A stretch of DNA of 64,000 nucleotides. Source: Aeromicrobium sp. IC_218. Lineage in GTDB: Bacteria > Actinomycetota > Actinomycetes > Propionibacteriales > Nocardioidaceae. The position numbers were made by a program, and so were the translations under genes. Positions 15,061 to 22,999 of this stretch are shown piece after piece (within the stretch, counting starts at the first letter, position 1; each line of letters begins with the position of its first letter). The DNA is taken from contig NZ_SJXM01000007.1 of assembly GCF_004336805.1 (NCBI RefSeq), forward strand, positions 93,043 to 157,042. Direction: 5' to 3'. The notes under the pieces are model-generated. The model was not told where the DNA came from. It ran no database searches and worked only from the letters and a program-made list of their open reading frames with translations.

Positions 15061-15876
15061 TCAGTCCGGCTGCAGGACGTTCTCGGAGCCGAGCTCGTCC
15101 ACGAGCGGGACGACGTCGGCGATCGAGCTGAACACCTTCGACGGACGGAACGGGAAGCGCTCGACCTCGTGCGCACCGGTCGAGCCGCTGAGCACCAGGA
15201 TCGTGCGCAGGCCCGCCTCCAGGCCGGACAGCACGTCGGTGTCCATGCGGTCGCCGATCATCACCGTGGTCTCCGAGTGCGCCTCGATGCGGTTCAGCGC
15301 GCTGCGCATCATGAGCGGGTTCGGCTTGCCCACGAAGTACGGCTCGACGCCGGTCGCCTTGGTGATGAGCGCCGCGACCGAGCCGGTGGCCGGCAGCGGC
15401 CCCGTCGGCGAGGGACCGGTCGGGTCGGGGTTGGTCGCGATGAAGCGGGCGCCGCCGGCGACGAGCTGGATGGCCCGGGTGATCGCCTCGAACGAGTAGG
15501 TGCGGGTCTCGCCCAGCACCACGTACTCGGGGTCCTTGGACGTCATGACGTAGCCGACGTTGTAGAGCGCGGTGGTGAGCCCGGCCTCGCCGATGACGTA
15601 CGCGGTGCCGTCGGGACGCTGCTCGGCCAGGAACTGCGCGGTGGCCAGGGCGGACGTCCAGATCGCCGACTCCGGCACGACGATGCCCGCGGCGCGCAGC
15701 CGGGCGGCGAGGTCGCGCGGGGTGAAGATCGAGTTGTTGGTCAGCACGAGGAAGCGACGGCCGCTGGCGGTGAGCCGGCCGATGAAGTCGGCGGCACCGG
15801 GGATCGCGCGCTCCTCGTGGACGAGCACGCCGTCCATGTCGGTGAGCCACGACTCGATCGGCCTGGGAGAGGTCAT
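15061..15876 (-). CDS. HAD-IIA family hydrolase, NagD-like
   Basis: 271 residues from ATG at 15876. The HAD motifs are in order: WLTDMDGVLVHEE (nucleophile Asp with DMDG), FLVLTNNSIFTPRDLAARL (motif II Thr and the NN pair of class IIA), GKPNPLMMRSALNR (motif III Lys), and VMIGDRMDTDVLSGLEAGLRTILVLSG (motif IV GDRxxTD). The C2a cap lies between motifs II and III. NagD-type enzymes dephosphorylate nucleotides or small phosphates such as 2-phosphoglycolate and glycerol phosphate; the substrate cannot be fixed. It follows the lipoprotein esterase gene by only 4 bp and is likely cotranscribed with it. Confidence 0.92.
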   Translation of the reverse strand: MTSPRPIESWLTDMDGVLVHEERAIPGAADFIGRLTASGRRFLVLTNNSIFTPRDLAARLRAAGIVVPESAIWTSALATAQFLAEQRPDGTAYVIGEAGLTTALYNVGYVMTSKDPEYVVLGETRTYSFEAITRAIQLVAGGARFIATNPDPTGPSPTGPLPATGSVAALITKATGVEPYFVGKPNPLMMRSALNRIEAHSETTVMIGDRMDTDVLSGLEAGLRTILVLSGSTGAHEVERFPFRPSKVFSSIADVVPLVDELGSENVLQPD

Positions 15877-15880
15877 GGGG

Positions 15881-16780
15881 TCATCCTCTCGCGAGACGGT
15901 GCGCGGAGAGGAACTCCCACACCGTCCGCGTCGTGTCGAGCTCGTCGGACATCTTGCCCGACGGCCCGCCGGCCGCCGCCCGGTCGCCACCGGGCCACTG
16001 GTGACCTCCGTCGGCGACGACGTACGCTTCGAGCCGGGCGGCGCACCCGGTCCAGGTGCGGTGCTCGATCGCGCCGCGCCGCTCGACCTGCGGCTGACGG
16101 TCGCACTCGTTGCGCGCCCGCCACCGGTCGAGCATGAGGTCGACGGGTGCGGTGGGGCCGATGACCGACTTGATGTTGCCGTCGTAGGTGATGACCGGGT
16201 CGCGCCTGCCGTGCACGTAGAGCAGCGGCGCGGGCTCGGCGCGCGGGCAGCGGCCGAGGTCGAACGGGGCCGAGACGCCGGCGTAGGCGGCGAACGGGCT
16301 GTCGTCCTGGCAGGAGAGCGCCTGGGCCAGGGCCGAGCCGTTGGAGAACCCGGCCACGTAGGTGCGGTCCTCGTCGACGCAGGCCACGTCGTCGGCCACG
16401 TGCTCGACGAGCTCCTCCACGAACGTGACGTCGTCGTCCGAGCCGGTCGCCGGCGTCTCCCAGCGCTGCGGGTCGCCACCGCCCTCGGGCGCGACGACGA
16501 CGAAGCCCTCCTCGTCGGCCGTCGCCAGCACCTGCGTCGTGGCGACGACGTCCTGGGCGTCGCTGTCGAAGCCGTGCAGCAGGTAGACCACCGGACGCGG
16601 ACGGTCCTCGGCCGCGCCCTCGGGGACGTGCAGCAGGTACTCGCGCTCGACGCCGCCGACCGTGACGCTCTCGCGCGTGGTGCCCGGGTCGACGTCCTCG
16701 CATGGTCCGGCCGCGGCGTCCGTCGGCCCGCAGGCGCTCAGCAGGGCGGCGGTCAGCAGGACGGGGAAGGCGACACGCAT
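15881..16780 (-). CDS. Secreted lipoprotein esterase, PHB-depolymerase/feruloyl-esterase-like
   Basis: 299 residues starting MRVAFPVLLTAALLSAC: a lipoprotein signal peptide with lipobox LSAC, so the mature protein is anchored outside the membrane by Cys17. The alpha/beta-hydrolase core shows VVYLLHGFDSDAQD (oxyanion region), TYVAGFSNGSALAQAL with nucleophile Ser in G-F-S-N-G, LLYVHGRRDPVITYDG around the acid, and VVADGGHQWPGG with the catalytic His. This is the layout of extracellular LpqC-type esterases. Two Cys pairs (CEDVDP, DVACVDE, ARNECDR, TGCAARL) could form disulfides. A palindromic -10 region precedes the start. Confidence 0.87.
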   Translation of the reverse strand: MRVAFPVLLTAALLSACGPTDAAAGPCEDVDPGTTRESVTVGGVEREYLLHVPEGAAEDRPRPVVYLLHGFDSDAQDVVATTQVLATADEEGFVVVAPEGGGDPQRWETPATGSDDDVTFVEELVEHVADDVACVDEDRTYVAGFSNGSALAQALSCQDDSPFAAYAGVSAPFDLGRCPRAEPAPLLYVHGRRDPVITYDGNIKSVIGPTAPVDLMLDRWRARNECDRQPQVERRGAIEHRTWTGCAARLEAYVVADGGHQWPGGDRAAAGGPSGKMSDELDTTRTVWEFLSAHRLARG

Positions 16781-16781
16781 G

Positions 16782-16796
16782 CCTAGGGACCCTAGG
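16782..16796 (-). promoter_or_regulatory. Palindromic promoter region of the esterase gene
   Basis: CCTAGGG-A-CCCTAGG, perfect 7-bp arms around one base, occupies the whole 16-bp gap between the GH31 stop and the esterase ATG. Read on the minus strand it contains TAGGGT 8 nt before the ATG, suiting a leaderless promoter. The symmetry may reflect an operator or only overlapping -10 sequences. Confidence 0.4.
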
Positions 16797-19115
16797 TCAG
16801 GGGCTCGCGAGAAGCATCTCGCCGACGGCCGACAGCAGTGCCGGCGGGAGACCGAGCGTGCCCAGGTGGGCCATGCGGACGCCGGCGTCCATGTCACGGG
16901 TGGCGACGGCGTGGACGCGCTGCTTGACGTCGAACGGGATCTGCGCGCGGTCGAGCAGCTCGAAGACCCGCTCGGCGATCCGTTCGTCCCGCGGCTGCGG
17001 GTCCGGGCCGACCGACACGGTCAGCGGCTCGCCGACCGCGCACGGGCCGACGTCGACGACCTGGCCGGTGCCGAGCAGCCGGACGCGCCACGTGCGCTCG
17101 GCCGGCAGGCAGTGGGTGGCGCCGGTGGCGGGGCCGATCGTCAGGGTGCCCGAGGCCTGGTCCCAGACCAGCTCGGTGCGCACGACGCCGGACTCGTCCA
17201 TGCCGTCGCCGCGGCCGTCGTCCTCGACCAGGACGAACCGGCCGTCGGCCCCCACGACCACGCCGACCTCGAGCGAGCCCGGGTTGCCGGTGGCGCCGGC
17301 CGCCGACGGGTCGGCGTCCAGCGGGACGATCGCGCCGGTGCGGGCCAGCACGGGGATGCTCCACAGGTCGCGGTGCAGGTCGAGCCGGCGGTCGCCGTCG
17401 TAGACCTGGCCGGTCAGGACGTCGACCCAGGTGCCCGGCGGCAGCCAGGCGGTCACTGACCCGAGCATCGTCTGGGTGTCGCGCGGGCGGGTGATCGGCG
17501 CGACGAGCAGCTCGCTGCCGAACAGGTAGCTGTTGCGCAGGTCGTAGGCGTCGTCGACGTCCGGGTGCTCCCAGTACAGCGGCTGCACGAGCGGCTCGCC
17601 CTCGCGCGCGGCGCGGTGGTTCATCGTGTGCAGGTACGGCAGCAGGCGGTGGCGGTGCCGCAGCCAGGTGGCCATGACCTGGCGGGCCTCGACGTTGAAG
17701 CGCCACGGCTCCTTGCTGTTGAACGGGTTGTTGCTGGAGTGCAGCCGGTTGATCGGGCTCAGCACGCCTAGCTGCACCCAGCGCGTCGCGAGCTCGTCGT
17801 CACGGCGTCCGCCGTAGTGGCCACCGACGTCGTGGCTCCACCAGCCGAAGCCGATGTTGGACGCCGTGGACGTGAAGTAGGGCTGGAAGTCCAGCGAGTC
17901 CCAGCTGATGACCGAGTCGCCGGAGAACCCGACCGGGTAGCGGTGGCTGCCCGGCCCGGCGTAGCGCGAGAACGTCAGCGGACGACGTCCGCCGCGGGCG
18001 TTGTCGAGGAAGTGGAGGTGGTTGAGCATCCACAGCGGGTCCAGGCCGGCGACGCGCGAGTAGGGCCCGGACTGCCAGTCGATCCACCAGAAGTCGACGC
18101 CCTCGTCCTCGAGCGGGCGGTGCAGCAGGTCGAAGTAGGCCCGCACGAACTCGCGGTCGGTGACGTCGAAGGCGACGGGCGCCCCGGCCTCGGGGTCGTG
18201 GCCGAGGGCCTGGGCGACGGCGACGTAGGCGTCCTCGTACTGGCGGACGCCGTCGGCGGGGTGGACGTTGAGCGTCACGTGCAGGCCCCGCGCGTGCAGG
18301 TCGTCGAGGAATCCCTGCGGGTCGGGGAAGAGCTCGCGGTTCCAGCTGTAGCCCGTCCAGCCGCTGCCGTGCACGGGGTCGACGTCGACGTGGTGCCAGT
18401 CCATGTCGAGCACGGCGACCGACAGCGGCACCCGCTCGGCCTCGAACCGGTCCACCAGCGCGCGGTACTCGTCGGCGGAGTAGGCGTAGTACCGGCTCCA
18501 CCAGTTGCCCAGCGCGAACTTGGGCAGCAGGGGCTGGCCGCCGGACACGGCGTACAGCGCCTTGACCGCCTCGCGGTGGTCCAGCCCGTACGCGAACACG
18601 TAGACGTCCTGCCGGCTGCCGTCGCGCGGCTCGACCCAGCCGTCGTCGGTGAGCACCGGTGTCGTGGAGTCGTCGATGACCGCGTAGCCCCAGCGCGACA
18701 CGACGCCGGGCTCGAGGTCGATCTCGCCGTCGGCCTTGTCGAGGGTGCGCGCGGTGCCGCCGAGGTCCGGCACGTCCTCGCCGTAGCGCCAGACCGAGTG
18801 GTAGTTGCTGACCCCGCCGCGCACCTGCACGCTCAGCCCGCTCGTGCTGAACGGCCGCTTGTCGTAGGTGAGGTGGAGCCGCGCGGTGACGATCTCCAGC
18901 ACGTCCCCGTCGCGGACGTCGAACGCGGGCACCGGTTGCTCACGGTGCAGCGCGAACGCGCTCGCGCGGTCCTCGAACCGGCCGTCGGCGGCGTGCTCGA
19001 GGCGCACCAGCCCGTCGGTGAGGACGGTGATGCGGAACGTGTCGCCCTGGACGACCGCCCCAGGGGCGGCGACCGGGCTCGTCGGGATGCGGTGGACGTC
19101 GTGCTCGGCAGTCAC
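16797..19115 (-). CDS. Glycoside hydrolase family 31 alpha-glucosidase/alpha-xylosidase
   Basis: 772 residues. An N-terminal beta domain (about 1-200; DTFRITVLTDGLVRLEHAADGRFEDRAS) precedes the TIM barrel, which starts near GNWWSRYYAYSADEYRALVDRF. The nucleophile Asp is in VAVLDMDWHHVD and the acid/base Asp in GFSGDSVISWDSL; YDLRNSYLFGSELLVAPIT is the conserved exit from the barrel. The extra C-terminal stretch after about residue 675 is a predicted all-helical segment (RIAERVFELLDRAQIPFDVKQRV...) not usual in GH31. No signal peptide, so it acts on imported oligosaccharides. No transporter genes are adjacent, and substrate choice between glucosides and xylosides is open. Confidence 0.93.
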   Translation of the reverse strand: MTAEHDVHRIPTSPVAAPGAVVQGDTFRITVLTDGLVRLEHAADGRFEDRASAFALHREQPVPAFDVRDGDVLEIVTARLHLTYDKRPFSTSGLSVQVRGGVSNYHSVWRYGEDVPDLGGTARTLDKADGEIDLEPGVVSRWGYAVIDDSTTPVLTDDGWVEPRDGSRQDVYVFAYGLDHREAVKALYAVSGGQPLLPKFALGNWWSRYYAYSADEYRALVDRFEAERVPLSVAVLDMDWHHVDVDPVHGSGWTGYSWNRELFPDPQGFLDDLHARGLHVTLNVHPADGVRQYEDAYVAVAQALGHDPEAGAPVAFDVTDREFVRAYFDLLHRPLEDEGVDFWWIDWQSGPYSRVAGLDPLWMLNHLHFLDNARGGRRPLTFSRYAGPGSHRYPVGFSGDSVISWDSLDFQPYFTSTASNIGFGWWSHDVGGHYGGRRDDELATRWVQLGVLSPINRLHSSNNPFNSKEPWRFNVEARQVMATWLRHRHRLLPYLHTMNHRAAREGEPLVQPLYWEHPDVDDAYDLRNSYLFGSELLVAPITRPRDTQTMLGSVTAWLPPGTWVDVLTGQVYDGDRRLDLHRDLWSIPVLARTGAIVPLDADPSAAGATGNPGSLEVGVVVGADGRFVLVEDDGRGDGMDESGVVRTELVWDQASGTLTIGPATGATHCLPAERTWRVRLLGTGQVVDVGPCAVGEPLTVSVGPDPQPRDERIAERVFELLDRAQIPFDVKQRVHAVATRDMDAGVRMAHLGTLGLPPALLSAVGEMLLASP

Positions 19116-19231
19116 GGTTCCACGTTCTCACGCCGACGCCCGCCGTTCACCCGGACTGCGTCACGCGCCCGGCCGCCGTGTGGAAGCATGGGCGCGCCCC
19201 GCACGCCCAGCCTCCAGGAGCAGCACGCCGC

Positions 19232-19978
19232 ATGGTCCGTCTCGCCGTCGTCGTGCCCACCTACCAGGAGCGCGCCAACATCGTCCCGCTCATGGGCCGG
19301 CTCGCCCAGGTCGCGCGCGAGCACCCCGAGGACGCGGTGCGGGTGCTGGTGGTCGACGACTCCTCCCCCGACGGCACCGCCGCGCTCGTGCGGTCGATGG
19401 CCGGGGAGCTGGCCAGCGGCGGGCTGACCGTCGAGGTGCTCGAGCGGGCCGAGAAGAACGGGCTCGGCCGCGCCTACGTCGAGGGCATGCAGCACGTGCT
19501 GCGACGCGCCGACGTCGACGCGGTGCTGCAGATGGACGCCGACCTCTCGCACGACCCGCGGTACGTCCACGACTTCCTCGAGCACGCCCGCGCCGGTGCC
19601 GAGCTCGTCGTCGCGTCCCGCTACGTGCCCGGCGGCGCGACGCCGGACTGGGGCTGGCACCGCAAGGCGCTGAGCCGGGGCGGCAACTGGTACGCCCGGC
19701 TGCTGCTCGGCCGGGCCCTGTCGGACTACACCGGCGGCTTCAACCTGTACGCCGCCGACCTGCTGCGGCGCATGGACCTGGAGAGCGTCGGGTCGGCCGG
19801 CTACGCGTTCCAGATCGAGATGAAGACCCGGGCGCTGCGCCTGACCGACAAGGTCGTGCAGCTGCCGATCGTCTTCCTCGACCGCACCGAGGGGACGTCC
19901 AAGATCCCGCGCTCGACCCTGCTGACGTCCCTGCGCCTGGTCACGACGCTCGGCCTGCGCCGCCTGCTCGGCCGCTGA
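19232..19978 (+). CDS. Polyprenol monophosphomannose synthase (GT2)
   Basis: 248 residues from the ATG at 19232, which follows CCAGGAGC; an upstream in-frame ATG would add a non-conserved leader. The enzyme transfers mannose from GDP-mannose to polyprenyl phosphate, giving the donor for lipoglycans and protein O-mannosylation at the membrane. GT2 motifs: RLAVVVPTYQERANI, VRVLVVDDSSPDGTA, the metal/GDP-binding LQMDADLSHDPRYV, RYVPGGATPDWGWHRKALSRGGN, SDYTGGFNLY and the DPM1 signature FLDRTEGTSKIPRST. It has no attached acyltransferase (D1) domain and no C-terminal membrane helix. Confidence 0.93.
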   Translation: MVRLAVVVPTYQERANIVPLMGRLAQVAREHPEDAVRVLVVDDSSPDGTAALVRSMAGELASGGLTVEVLERAEKNGLGRAYVEGMQHVLRRADVDAVLQMDADLSHDPRYVHDFLEHARAGAELVVASRYVPGGATPDWGWHRKALSRGGNWYARLLLGRALSDYTGGFNLYAADLLRRMDLESVGSAGYAFQIEMKTRALRLTDKVVQLPIVFLDRTEGTSKIPRSTLLTSLRLVTTLGLRRLLGR

Positions 19979-20031
19979 GCGCTGACGACCTGCTCCGGCC
20001 CGACGCCCGTGTGGGAGCATGGAGCCGCCCC

Positions 20032-20107
20032 GCCTCCGTAGCTCAGGGGATAGAGCACCGCTCTCCTAAAGCGGGTGTCGCAGGTTCGAATCCTGCCGGG
20101 GGCACCA
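20032..20107 (+). tRNA. tRNA-Arg (anticodon CCT)
   Basis: 76 nt including an encoded CCA end. Acceptor stem GCCTCCG/CGGGGGC with one T-G pair, D arm GCTC-AGGGGATA-GAGC, anticodon stem CCGCT/AGCGG, loop CTCCTAA giving anticodon CCT for AGG codons, T arm GCAGG-TTCGAAT-CCTGC, discriminator A. GAGCAT at 20015-20020 is a possible -10. The gene is convergent with the aldo/keto reductase 25 bp downstream, and no terminator hairpin is visible between them. Confidence 0.97.
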
Positions 20108-20132
20108 CGTTCTCCACGACCCGCGCTGCCGG

Positions 20133-21110
20133 TCAGTACCCGGTCGGCAGGCGCGGCGAGTACGACGCCTCCAGCTCCGACACGTCCTCGTCGGAGAGGT
20201 CCAGCTCGAGCGCGGCCACGGCATCCGCCAGGTGGTGGTCCTGGGTGGCGCCCACGATGGGCGCGTCGACGACCGGGTTGCGCAGCACCCACGCCAGGGC
20301 GACCTGCGCCATCGGGACGTCGTGCCGGGCCGCGACCGCCTGGACCGCGGCGACGATGGCGGCGTCGGCGTCCTGGTAGAGCCGCTGGCCGAAGGCGTCG
20401 GACTCCACGCGATCGGTCCTGGTGTCCCACGGACGAGCGAGCCGGCCACGCGCCAGCGGGCTCCACGGGATGGAGCCCATCCCCTGGTCGGCCAGCAGCG
20501 GGAACATCTCCCGCTCCTCCTCGCGCATGAGCAGGCTGTACTGGTCCTGCATCGACACGAACCGGGTCCATCCACCGAGGTCGGCGGCGTGTTGCATCTT
20601 CGCGAGCTGCCACGCGGCCATCGACGAGGCGCCGAGGTACCGGACCTTCCCGGCCTTCACGACGTCGTGGAGCACCTCCATGGTCTCCTCGACCGGCGTC
20701 GCGGGATCGAAACGGTGGATCTGGTACAGGTCGACGTAGTCGGTGCCGAGCCGGGCCAGGGACGCGTCGAGCTGCTCGAGGACGGCCTTGCGCGAGAGCC
20801 CGGAGCCGCCCGGCCCGTCGTGCATCACCCCGTGCACCTTGGTCGCCAGGACGACGTCCTCGCGCCGGGAGAAGCGGCTGATGGCCCGGCCCACGTACTC
20901 CTCGGACGACCCGCCGCTGTAGACGTTCGCGGTGTCCCAGAACGTGATGCCGAGCTCGACCGCCTGGCGGAAGAACCCGGCCGCCCGGTCCTCGTCGAGC
21001 ACCCACGGGTGACCGCCTCGGGAGGCGTCCCCGAAGCTCATGCACCCCAGCGCGATCCGGCTGACCGTCAGGCCCGTCGAGCCCAGCTTCGTGTAGTCCA
21101 TGGTCGTCAT
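20133..21110 (-). CDS. Aldo/keto reductase
   Basis: 325 residues. NADPH-dependent (alpha/beta)8-barrel oxidoreductase starting MDYTKLGSTGLTVSRIALGCMSFGD. The catalytic tetrad is visible: Asp in FWDTANVYSGGSSEEYVGRAI with its Tyr, Lys in VVLATKVHG, and His in DYVDLYQIHRFD. The coenzyme segment near the end reads VALAWVLRNPVVDAPIVGATQDHHLADAV. Closest in style to the AKR family that acts on small aldehydes and ketones (YajO/IolS-like). It is followed on the minus strand by tRNA-Arg on the opposite strand, and 12 bp separate its start from the LysR gene stop, so the two may be cotranscribed. Confidence 0.93.
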   Translation of the reverse strand: MTTMDYTKLGSTGLTVSRIALGCMSFGDASRGGHPWVLDEDRAAGFFRQAVELGITFWDTANVYSGGSSEEYVGRAISRFSRREDVVLATKVHGVMHDGPGGSGLSRKAVLEQLDASLARLGTDYVDLYQIHRFDPATPVEETMEVLHDVVKAGKVRYLGASSMAAWQLAKMQHAADLGGWTRFVSMQDQYSLLMREEEREMFPLLADQGMGSIPWSPLARGRLARPWDTRTDRVESDAFGQRLYQDADAAIVAAVQAVAARHDVPMAQVALAWVLRNPVVDAPIVGATQDHHLADAVAALELDLSDEDVSELEASYSPRLPTGY

Positions 21111-21122
21111 CGTCCTCTCGTC

Positions 21123-22076
21123 TCAGCCGGCGCGCTGCTCGGCAGCCGTGCGCAGGGCCCGCAGCACGTGCCGCACGGCCGGGACCTGCGACGTGTTGCG
21201 CCGGGTCAGGGCCAGCACGCGCCGGGGCGGCAGGTCGGCCACCGGCACGTCGACGACGCCCGCGTGACGGCTCGCGCTGAGGGCGAGCGCCGGCAGGGTC
21301 GCGACGGCCATGCCGCTGGCGACCAGGGCCTGCACCACCACGTAGTCGTCGGTGCTGTGCCGCACGTCCGGCGCGAAGCCCGCCCGCGCCGCTGCCCCCA
21401 CCAGGTGCCGGCGACAGGTCGGGCACCCGGCCACCCACGCCTCGTCGGCCAGGTCCAGCAGGGTGACGTCCTCGCGGGACGCCCGCGGGTCGGCCCGCGG
21501 CAGGACGAGACGCACCGGGTCGTCCATCAGCCAGGCCGCGTCGACGTCGCCGCGCACGACGTCCTCCCCCGCGTGCTCGAACACGACCGCGACGTCGCAC
21601 TCCCCCGCCGCCAGCGCCGCGCGGGCCTCGGGCGGCTCGAGCTGGTCCAGCCGCACGTCGACGCCGGGGAAGCGCCGGGCCATCACCGTCACCGCGTCGG
21701 CGGCAAGGGTCGCGCTCGCCGACGGGAACGCCGCGAGCCGCACCGTCCCGGCCCGTGCCTGCGCGTGCGCCTGCGCCTCGCGCGCGGCGTCGGCCAGCGA
21801 CGCGGCGACGGCCTCGGCGTGCCGCAGCAGCGCGCGTCCCGCCTCCGTGATCTCGATGCCACGGCCGCGGCGCACGGCGAGCGGGACGCCCAGCGTCCGC
21901 TCGAGCCGGCGGACGTGCTGGCTGACCGCCGGCTGCGTCCAGCCCAGGGCCTGCGCCGCCGCGGTGAGCGATCCCGCGCGGCCGACCTCGCCGAACACCA
22001 GCAGCGAGCGCGGGTCGATCGACCGGCCGTCCGGGCCGCCGGGCGCGCCGCGTCCGGCCTCGGCCTGCTCGTCCAT
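21123..22076 (-). CDS. LysR-family transcriptional regulator
   Basis: 317 residues from the ATG at 22076. The N-terminal winged helix-turn-helix reads PRSLLVFGEVGRAGSLTAAAQALGWTQPAVSQHVRRLERTLGVPLAVRRGRGIEITEAGRALLRHA, followed by the linker helix and a substrate-binding domain of two alpha/beta lobes (GTVRLAAFPSASATLAADAVTVMARRFPGVDVRLDQLEP). Unusual Cys residues in VAGCPTCRRHLVG could bind metal or respond to redox. It is divergent from an aspartate/glutamate racemase gene, the usual target layout for LysR regulators, and lies just upstream of the aldo/keto reductase. Confidence 0.93.
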   Translation of the reverse strand: MDEQAEAGRGAPGGPDGRSIDPRSLLVFGEVGRAGSLTAAAQALGWTQPAVSQHVRRLERTLGVPLAVRRGRGIEITEAGRALLRHAEAVAASLADAAREAQAHAQARAGTVRLAAFPSASATLAADAVTVMARRFPGVDVRLDQLEPPEARAALAAGECDVAVVFEHAGEDVVRGDVDAAWLMDDPVRLVLPRADPRASREDVTLLDLADEAWVAGCPTCRRHLVGAAARAGFAPDVRHSTDDYVVVQALVASGMAVATLPALALSASRHAGVVDVPVADLPPRRVLALTRRNTSQVPAVRHVLRALRTAAEQRAG

Positions 22077-22101
22077 CCGGCACCTCCACACCGAAGCTCC
22101 G

Positions 22102-22118
22102 CTTGGGAGTCGTCCAAG
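22102..22118. promoter_or_regulatory. LysR-type box between lysR and racemase
   Basis: CTTGG-N7-CCAAG, a perfect dyad that contains the T-N11-A core (T22104, A22116) of LysR-family binding sites. It lies 26-42 bp before the regulator's own start and about 80 bp before the racemase ATG. CATTGT at 22127-22132 could be the racemase -10. Confidence 0.6.
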
Positions 22119-22195
22119 AACTCTGGCATTGTGCCGCCCTCTCGCCCGGTCCGACCATGGAACGACCACTCCACGGACGACGAAGGACGGACGAG

Positions 22196-22891
22196 ATGCG
22201 CACGATCGGGATGCTCGGCGGGATGAGCTGGGAGTCGACGGCGGAGTACTACCGGCTGGCCAACGAGCTGGTGCGCGAACGGCTGGGCGGCGTCCACTCG
22301 GCCCGGATCGTGCTCGACTCGCTCGACTTCGCCGACGTCGAGGTGCTGCAGGCCGACGGACGCTGGGACGAGGCCGGCCGGCTGCTCGCCGACCGTGCCC
22401 GGGCGGTCGTCGCCGCCGGCGCCGACGTCGTCGTGCTGTGCACCAACACGATGCACCTCGTGATCGAGGACGTCGAGCGCGCGGCCGGCGTGCCCGTGCT
22501 GCACATCGCCGACGCGGCTGCCGCGCGGATCCGGTCCGCCGGCCTCGACCGCGTCGGGCTCCTCGGCACCGCGTTCACGATGGAGCAGGACTTCTACCGC
22601 GACCGCATGGCCGGGCACGGGCTGGAGGTGCTCGTGCCCGAGGCCGACGACCGTGCGCTCGTCCACCGCGTCATCTACGAGGAGCTGGTCCGTGGCGTGG
22701 TGAGCGAGTCCTCGCGCGCGGAGTACCGCGCGGTCATCGAGCGGCTCGCGGAGCGTGGCGCCCGGGGCGTCGTGCTCGGCTGCACCGAGATCGAGCTGCT
22801 CGTCGGCGACGCCGACAGCCCGGTGCCGGTCTTCCCGACCACGCGGATCCACGTCGAGGCCGCGGTCGACCTGGCGCTCGCCGACGGCTGA
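22196..22891 (+). CDS. Aspartate/glutamate racemase family protein
   Basis: 231 residues from the ATG at 22196. Cofactor-independent racemase fold with two catalytic cysteines: VVLCTNTMHLVIED holds the first (CTNTMH) and GVVLGCTEIELLV the second (GCTEI). The start RTIGMLGGMSWESTAEYYRLANELV is the signature of the YgeA/aspartate racemase branch, which interconverts L- and D-aspartate, glutamate or other amino acids such as homoserine. It is divergent from a LysR regulator and probably induced through the box at 22102. The amino acid used cannot be told from sequence. Confidence 0.92.
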   Translation: MRTIGMLGGMSWESTAEYYRLANELVRERLGGVHSARIVLDSLDFADVEVLQADGRWDEAGRLLADRARAVVAAGADVVVLCTNTMHLVIEDVERAAGVPVLHIADAAAARIRSAGLDRVGLLGTAFTMEQDFYRDRMAGHGLEVLVPEADDRALVHRVIYEELVRGVVSESSRAEYRAVIERLAERGARGVVLGCTEIELLVGDADSPVPVFPTTRIHVEAAVDLALADG

Positions 22892-22999
22892 GTCCCCGTC
22901 ACCCCCAGGTCGCGGGGATCCGCCGGGACTCGACCCGCTCCTACCGTCGTGCCGACCGGCAGGCCGCCGGCCCCGCCCACGACCGTCCGGAAGATGCTC

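Noticed and set aside
19178..20025. Shared GTGTGG(G/A)AGCATGG motif before the mannose synthase and tRNA-Arg genes
   Set aside because: The similarity is short and without a clear TANNNT -10; likely promoter resemblance but too weak to list as a feature of its own.
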